Shown piece by piece: positions 4,494 through 8,639 of a DNA stretch of 8,639 nucleotides. Source of the DNA: Deltaproteobacteria bacterium (GTDB taxonomy: Bacteria; Desulfobacterota; Binatia; DP-6). Below the pieces are notes generated by a model. That model made no database searches. It saw nothing but the letters and a program-made list of their open reading frames with translations, and had not been told where the DNA came from. The DNA is taken from assembly GCA_005879245.1 (NCBI GenBank), contig VBLA01000307.1:2412-11050 (forward strand), read 5' to 3'. Each line of letters opens with the position of its first letter. The stretch's first letter is position 1. Both the position numbers and the translations under genes were made by a program.

Positions 4494-7478
4494 ATGGTCT
4501 CGCGGGTCGTTGGCGCAGCGCTGGCACACCGCACGGTCGTCTTCCTCCTCGCCGCCACGCTCTTCGCGGTGGGTCTGTACGCGGCTCGTGAGGCCCCGCT
4601 CGACGTCTTTCCGGAATTCGCGCCCCCCGTCGTCGAGATCCAGAGCGAGGCGCCCGGGCTCGCCGCCGAGGACGTCGAGGCCCTCGTCACGACCCCGCTC
4701 GAGCGCGCTCTGGGCGGGCTGCCGGATCTGACACTGCTGCGCTCGTCGTCCGCGCCCGGCCTCTCCGTCATCACCGCGATCTTCCCGTACGGGATCGATC
4801 CCTACCGTGCCCGGGAGCTCGTCATCGAGCGCCTGGCGCTCGCAGCCCAGCTCCTCCCGCGGGGCATCCGCCCCGCCGTCGCACCCCTCGCCTCCGCCCT
4901 CACGACGATCCTCGCCATCGGGCTCCGCGCCGCGCCCGAGCTCTCCCCCCTCACGCTGCGCGACGCTGCGGAGTGGACGATCCGGCCACGTCTTCTCTCG
5001 GTCCCCGGCGTGGCGAACGTGGTGATCTACGGTGGCGCGGTCCGCGAGCTCCAGATCACGACCACGCCCGAACGCCTGTGGGCCGTGCGGGCGACCCTGG
5101 ATGACCTTGTCACTGCCGCCGCCGAGGCGGATGCCGCCGCCGGATCCGGGTTCCTCGATCGCGCCGGGCAGCGGTTACCCACCTGGCTCGACGGCCGAGT
5201 GCGCACCGCGGCCGACCTCGCCGTCGCGCCGCTTCCGGGGCGCGACGGCGTGCCGGTCTCCCTGGCCGCCGTGGCCGAGGTCGGCGAGGGGCCCTCGGTG
5301 CCGGTGGGTGACGCGCTCGTCAACGGCGAGCCGGGAATCCTCCTCCTCGTTTTTAAGCAACCGGGCGTGAACGTTCCGGCGGTGACGAGGGCGGTCGAGG
5401 AGGCGCTCCGGAGTGTCGTCCGCGTCCTCCCGCCGGGCGTGCGGATCGAGGAGGCGATGTTCCGCCAGGCGAGCTTCATCGAGCATGCGGTCGGGAACCT
5501 GCGCCGCGCCCTGCTCGCAGGTGCGGTGCTGGTCTTCATCGTCCTCCTCCTCTTCCTTGGCCACCTCCGGACCGTGCTCGTGAGCGTGGTCGCGATCCCG
5601 CTCTCGTTGCTCGCCGCAGTCGCGATACTGCGCGCCGCCGGCGCGACGCTCAACACGATGGTGCTGGGTGGGCTCGCGATCGCCGTGGGCGAGGTGGTGG
5701 ACGATGCCATCATCGACGTCGAGAATGTCTGGCGCCGGCTCCGCGCGGCGCCCCCGGGCACCTCCGCACGCGAGGTCGTCCTCGCCGCGTGCGTGGAGGT
5801 CCGGAGCGCGGTCGTGTACGCCACGGTCATGGTCGCGCTCGTCTTCCTGCCGGTCTTCTTGCTCGGCGGGCTCGAGGGGGCACTCTTCCGCCCGCTCGCG
5901 ACTGCCTACGTGCTCGCGACCCTCGCCTCGCTCGTCGTCGCACTCACCGTGACGCCGGCGCTTGCGCTCGCGCTGCTCCCGGGGGCGGTGGCACGCCACG
6001 AGGAGCCGCCGCGGCTCATGCGTGCGCTCCGTGCCCGGTACGAGCGCGCGCTCGGGCGGGCGCTCGCGCGTCCGCTGCGGGTGGTGACCGGCAGCGCGCT
6101 CGCGATCCTCACCGGCATCGCGCTGGTCCCATACCTTCACCTCGAGTTCCTGCCCGAGTTCCACGAGACGAACTTCGTCATGCACATGACGGGCGCGCCG
6201 GGCGTCGGGCTTGCCGAGTCGGCGCGGGTCGGGGCGGCAGCCGCGCGGGCGGCGCTCGGCGTCCCCGGTGTGCGGTCGGTCGCGCAGCAGATCGGGCGCT
6301 CGACGCTCTCCGAGGACAGCTGGGGCGCAGAGCGCAGCGAGCTCCTCGTGCGCCTCGAGCCGGGGGCCGACGCGGAGCGCGTCACCGACGCGATCCACCG
6401 CGAGGTCCGAGCGTTCGCGGGCTTCGCGTTCGACATCAAGCAATTCTTGAACGAGCGCATCGAGGAGATCCTGGAGGGAACGGGTGCGGCGCTGGTCGTT
6501 CGCTTGCGCGGCACCGATCTCACCAACCTCGAGCGGGCGGCGGTTTCGGTGAGCGAGCGAGTGGCGGCCGTGCCGGGCGCCGTCGACGTGCATGCGCCGG
6601 GGGCCCTCACCGCGCCGGGCGTCCGCATCCGACCCAGGCACGACGACCTGCTCCGGCTCGGCGTACCGGCCATCGCGATGGAGCGCGCGCTCCGCAGCAC
6701 GCTCGGGGGGCTTCCGGTCGGTCGGGTGGTCGAGCGGGAGCGTCAGGCGGACGTGGTCGTACGGGTTGGCCCGCTGCGGACGGCGATCGGACACGAGGAC
6801 GGCGTGCGCACGATCGTCGTGCGACTCGACGCGCGCGGCCGGTCGCTCGAGGCGGTGGCCCACGACGTGACCCGAGCCGTCGCCGAGACGCCGCTGCCAC
6901 CCGGGGTCTACGCCGAGGTGGGCGGCGAGTACGCCGCGGCCCGTGCGGCGCGCGCTCGACTCCTCGCTCGCGGCGCCCTCGTCCTCGTCGGCATCTTCGT
7001 GCTCCTCCTGTTGGACTTCGGGTCAGCCCGTCTCGCGGCGCTCACCATGGTGAACGTGCCGCTCGCCTTCGTGGGCGGCCTCGCGGCCCTCTTCCTCGGG
7101 GCGGGCGGCCGGCTCTCCCTCGGCGCGATCGTCGGGTTCGTCACCGTCTTCGGCATCACGATCCGGAACGGGATCGTGCTCGTCGCCCATTTCCAGCACG
7201 TCGAGCGCGAGCATGGCGGACCGCTCGCCGCCCGAGAGCTGGTCGTCGCCGCCGCCGATCGCCTCGCGCCCATCCTCATGACCGCGCTCGTGACGGGGAT
7301 CGCGCTCGTGCCGCTCCTCGCCCTCGGCGGGCGCGCCGGCGGCGAGATCGAACAGCCGATGGCGCTCGTCATCGTGGGTGGGCTCGTCACCTCGACCTGT
7401 CTCAACCTGTTCGTCGTGCCGCTCTGCTACGCTCGGGCGGTGGTACCATCCGCGGATGCACTCCCGACGCGTCTTTGA
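4494..7478 (+). CDS. Heavy-metal efflux RND permease (CusA/CzcA, HME-RND family)
   Basis: Inner-membrane proton-driven metal exporter of 994 aa. ATG 4494 follows the adaptor stop by 2 nt, with GAGGA at 4483-4487. TM1 is about 14-30 followed by PLDVFPEFAPPVVEIQ, the usual HME start. Porter domain 1 includes TTPLERALGGLPDL and GVPVSLAAVAEV at 252-263. TM2-TM6 lie about 339-497. TM4 carries GEVVDDAIIDVEN with D403, D404, D408 and E410, the proton-relay acidic cluster equivalent in place to CusA D405. TM7 is about 528-546 with LEFLPEF after it; the second porter domain follows, then TM8-TM12 from about 822 to 980 (FVTVFGITIRNGIVLVAHF, LMTALVTGIALVPL). The TM4 signature differs from both CusA (VDAAIVM.EN) and CzcA (DFG..VDGAV...EN), and the Met at the CusA RIDMLSTG site is not conserved (RIEEILEGTG), so copper or silver specificity is unsupported. 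Residues about 757-766 mark an apparent loss of 30-35 residues relative to the first repeat and to CusA. Confidence 0.94.
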   Translation: MVSRVVGAALAHRTVVFLLAATLFAVGLYAAREAPLDVFPEFAPPVVEIQSEAPGLAAEDVEALVTTPLERALGGLPDLTLLRSSSAPGLSVITAIFPYGIDPYRARELVIERLALAAQLLPRGIRPAVAPLASALTTILAIGLRAAPELSPLTLRDAAEWTIRPRLLSVPGVANVVIYGGAVRELQITTTPERLWAVRATLDDLVTAAAEADAAAGSGFLDRAGQRLPTWLDGRVRTAADLAVAPLPGRDGVPVSLAAVAEVGEGPSVPVGDALVNGEPGILLLVFKQPGVNVPAVTRAVEEALRSVVRVLPPGVRIEEAMFRQASFIEHAVGNLRRALLAGAVLVFIVLLLFLGHLRTVLVSVVAIPLSLLAAVAILRAAGATLNTMVLGGLAIAVGEVVDDAIIDVENVWRRLRAAPPGTSAREVVLAACVEVRSAVVYATVMVALVFLPVFLLGGLEGALFRPLATAYVLATLASLVVALTVTPALALALLPGAVARHEEPPRLMRALRARYERALGRALARPLRVVTGSALAILTGIALVPYLHLEFLPEFHETNFVMHMTGAPGVGLAESARVGAAAARAALGVPGVRSVAQQIGRSTLSEDSWGAERSELLVRLEPGADAERVTDAIHREVRAFAGFAFDIKQFLNERIEEILEGTGAALVVRLRGTDLTNLERAAVSVSERVAAVPGAVDVHAPGALTAPGVRIRPRHDDLLRLGVPAIAMERALRSTLGGLPVGRVVERERQADVVVRVGPLRTAIGHEDGVRTIVVRLDARGRSLEAVAHDVTRAVAETPLPPGVYAEVGGEYAAARAARARLLARGALVLVGIFVLLLLDFGSARLAALTMVNVPLAFVGGLAALFLGAGGRLSLGAIVGFVTVFGITIRNGIVLVAHFQHVEREHGGPLAARELVVAAADRLAPILMTALVTGIALVPLLALGGRAGGEIEQPMALVIVGGLVTSTCLNLFVVPLCYARAVVPSADALPTRL

Positions 7479-7515
7479 CAGCCCCCTGTCCACCTGCTAG
7501 TGCCGGCCGCTGAGC

Positions 7516-7815
7516 ATGCAGCGAAGTCGGCACCGCCGACGCGTGTCCCGGGTGCTGCTCCTGGTGGCGCTGCTGTTGGTTCCTCTCGCGGCGCGCGCCC
7601 ACACGCACCAGAGCGGCAGCACGTCGACCACGTGCGCGACGTGCATCGCGGCGCATCACGCGCCGTCGGTCGGGAGCGCCAGCCCCGCTGCCGTACCGAT
7701 CGTCGCGGCAGCGCCTGCTCGGCTCGAAGCCCCGACCCCCGCCAGCGAGCCGCAGCGCCGCTCGCCCCGGACGGGCCGCGCCCCTCCGGGCTCCTCGCTC
7801 GTAGCGCACACCTAG
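7516..7815 (+). CDS. Small exported Cys/His-rich protein (DUF2946-like), putative metal-binding accessory
   Basis: The 99-aa product has a basic N-terminus (SRHRRR), a hydrophobic core (VLLLVALLLVPL) and the signal-peptidase motif AARA before H29. The mature part begins H-T-H-Q and carries C40-A-T-C43 then H47-H48 within a TTCATCIAAHHAP segment, followed by a Pro/Ala-rich tail with RAPPGSS. C-x2-C-x3-H-H in a short secreted protein beside a metal pump suggests binding of a soft metal in the periplasm. Small proteins of this style (His-rich start, CxxC, HH, proline tail) are common next to copper or zinc export genes and some are grouped under DUF2946; that assignment is from memory. It lies 37 nt after the permease stop, so it is probably in the same transcript. 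No clear Shine-Dalgarno precedes ATG 7516; the GTG codon for V10 (7543) would also leave a working signal peptide. Confidence 0.7.
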   Translation: MQRSRHRRRVSRVLLLVALLLVPLAARAHTHQSGSTSTTCATCIAAHHAPSVGSASPAAVPIVAAAPARLEAPTPASEPQRRSPRTGRAPPGSSLVAHT

Positions 7816-7830
7816 GCCGCCGCGGCACCC

Positions 7831-7857
7831 GTCCGCGCCCTCCCGGCGCTCGCGGAC
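7831..7857 (+). other. GC-rich hairpin between the small exported protein and the outer-membrane gene
   Basis: GTCCGCG (7831-7837) and CGCGGAC (7851-7857) are perfect inverted repeats around a 13-base loop, inside the 88-nt gap 7816-7903. There is no T-run, so a factor-independent terminator is doubtful. It might attenuate transcription or be a by-product of high GC. The rest of the gap holds only the strong ribosome site of the next gene. Confidence 0.25.
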
Positions 7858-7903
7858 CCGTGGCGACAGGATCCCTCGGAGTGCGAGAGCCAAGGAGGAG
7901 CGG

Positions 7904-8639
7904 ATGGAGCGCGTGTTCAGACGACGCCCGTTCGTGGCCGCGTTGCTGGTGGCTGCGATGGCGGTCGAGCCGGTGATTTCAGGGGGACAGACAAGCCAGC
8001 CCGACCAGCTCCGCCAGGAGCTGGAGGCGATGAAGGAACAGCTTCGACAGGTCCAGCGGCAGATGAAGAAGCAGGAGGCGATCATCCAGAAGCAGCAGGC
8101 GGTCATCGACAAGCTGGCGGCCGGGAAGCCGGCGGTCGCGGCGCCGGGGGTACCGGCTCCGCCGCCGACTTCGACTGCCGAGGCCGAGGAGGAACGCATC
8201 AAGCGCCAGGTGACCGAGCAGATCATGCGCCGCATCCAGCCGAGCCTCACGGCGGCCAACAAGACGTTCCCGTCGCAGTTCAACCCGGCGATCGGCCTCA
8301 TCATCGACACCGTGGGGTCCTACGGCAGCAACGAGCGGGGCAACTTCGAGCTCCGCGCGGCAGAGCTCGGCATCTCGGCGTCCGTCGACCCCTTCGCTCG
8401 TGGCTACGCCATCATCACCGGCAGCAACCAAGGGGGTTTCGACGTCGAGGAGGCGGCGATCGTGACCACATCCCTGCCGTACAACCTCACCTTCAAGGGC
8501 GGCCGGTTCTTCGCCGACTTCGGCCGGCTCTCGAAGTTTCACGACCATGACCTGCCCTTCGTGAACCGGCCGATCGCGCTGAACGACTACGTCGGGGGCG
8601 AGTCGCAGGCCGACGGGGCCGAGCTCAACTACCTGCTGC
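7904..8639 (+). CDS. Outer-membrane beta-barrel protein with N-terminal coiled coil, resembling zinc-regulated outer-membrane receptors (3' end outside window)
   Basis: The first 245 codons are present; the gene runs off the right edge. ATG 7904 is fixed by a strong ribosome site, AAGGAGGAG (7892-7900), 3 nt upstream. A signal peptide (about 1-28; hydrophobic FVAALLVAAMAV) is followed by a Gln/Lys-rich coiled coil (about 35-71: LEAMKEQLRQVQ, MKKQEAIIQKQQ), a Pro/Ala linker (72-93), a short helix and then barrel strands from about 124. The motifs NPAIGLIID, FELRAAELGISASVDPF, VEEAAIVTTSLPYNL, GRFFADFGRL (200-209) and HDHDLPFVNRP (213-223) match the pattern of proteins annotated as zinc-regulated TonB-dependent outer-membrane receptors or porin-like relatives, which keep VDP, EEA..TT.LP, GRF...FG.LN and H.H...FVD.P (family knowledge, not searched). 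No TonB box or plug domain is visible in the part present. N-terminal coiled coils in such barrels usually trimerise or span the periplasm. It could be a metal uptake porin controlled with the pump. Confidence 0.82.
   Translation, partial: MERVFRRRPFVAALLVAAMAVEPVISGGQTSQPDQLRQELEAMKEQLRQVQRQMKKQEAIIQKQQAVIDKLAAGKPAVAAPGVPAPPPTSTAEAEEERIKRQVTEQIMRRIQPSLTAANKTFPSQFNPAIGLIIDTVGSYGSNERGNFELRAAELGISASVDPFARGYAIITGSNQGGFDVEEAAIVTTSLPYNLTFKGGRFFADFGRLSKFHDHDLPFVNRPIALNDYVGGESQADGAELNYLL

Noticed and set aside
5175..6863. 562-residue open frame on the minus strand inside the permease gene
   Set aside because: It is antisense to a gene with strong family motifs; the His/Arg/Asp/Glu-rich content is the usual shadow of GC-rich coding DNA.
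7477..7490. Short inverted repeat GACAG-CCCC-CTGTC over the permease stop codon as a terminator
   Set aside because: Only five base pairs, no T-run, and the next small gene starts 37 nt after the permease stop on the same strand, so a stop of transcription here is not supported.
5789..7513. 574-residue plus-strand frame overlapping the permease
   Set aside because: Almost wholly Arg/Gly/Ala/Pro, no hydrophobic or domain pattern, in a second frame of a well-supported gene.
7831..7857. GC hairpin as an intrinsic terminator
   Set aside because: Seven-pair stem with a 13-base loop and no T-run; kept only as an unassigned structure.
7402..8310. 302-residue minus-strand frame over the small exported protein and the outer-membrane gene
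   Set aside because: Its Cys/Trp/Ser-rich stretch is the complement of the coiled-coil codons of the barrel protein; the plus-strand gene has a signal peptide, strong ribosome site and family motifs.

Overview
The window is very GC-rich throughout its coding parts and comes from a Gram-negative bacterium: it encodes an outer-membrane efflux factor, a periplasmic adaptor lipoprotein, an inner-membrane RND permease and an outer-membrane barrel protein. Base composition and protein style fit GC-rich deltaproteobacterial, Myxococcota, Binatota, Rokubacteria or Methylomirabilota-type lineages. The sequence alone does not settle which. I see no mobile element, CRISPR array, tRNA or rRNA.

Layout: (1) 1-311 is mainly intergenic, with a possible minus-strand gene fragment running off the left edge and a perfect TATAAT box facing it. 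(2) 312-2368 is a two-component system: an OmpR-type response regulator and a CusS-like sensor kinase overlapping by 4 nt. (3) 2369-2483 is a short intergenic region with a tandem 11-bp-period direct repeat (GTTCATGG twice), a possible -10 box and a hairpin. It is the best candidate for the control region of the pump genes. (4) 2484-7478 is a tripartite heavy-metal efflux (HME-RND) operon: outer-membrane factor, adaptor, permease, with ATGA overlap and 2-nt spacing between genes. (5) 7516-7815 is a small exported Cys/His-rich protein. (6) 7904 to the right edge is the first 245 codons of an outer-membrane barrel protein resembling zinc-regulated outer-membrane receptors.

Reading of the locus: a membrane kinase senses an envelope metal, the regulator probably binds the repeat at 2393-2414 and switches on the pump. 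The small His/Cys protein and the outer-membrane protein would act as accessory periplasmic or outer-membrane metal-handling parts. The metal is not identifiable: the TM4 signature of the permease matches neither the classical Cu/Ag (CusA) nor the Zn/Co/Cd (CzcA) pattern I know.

The most unusual point is that all three pump genes appear to lack an internal segment, while the kinase, regulator and outer-membrane protein look intact. The outer-membrane factor has a frame change and seems to lack about 40 residues at the same place. The adaptor keeps its hairpin and beta-barrel but has neither half of a lipoyl domain. The permease lacks about 30-35 residues in its second porter repeat that are present in its first. 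This may be a compact pump lineage, a decaying operon, or collapsed assembly of GC-rich DNA. Family-length statements here are from memory and not from a search.
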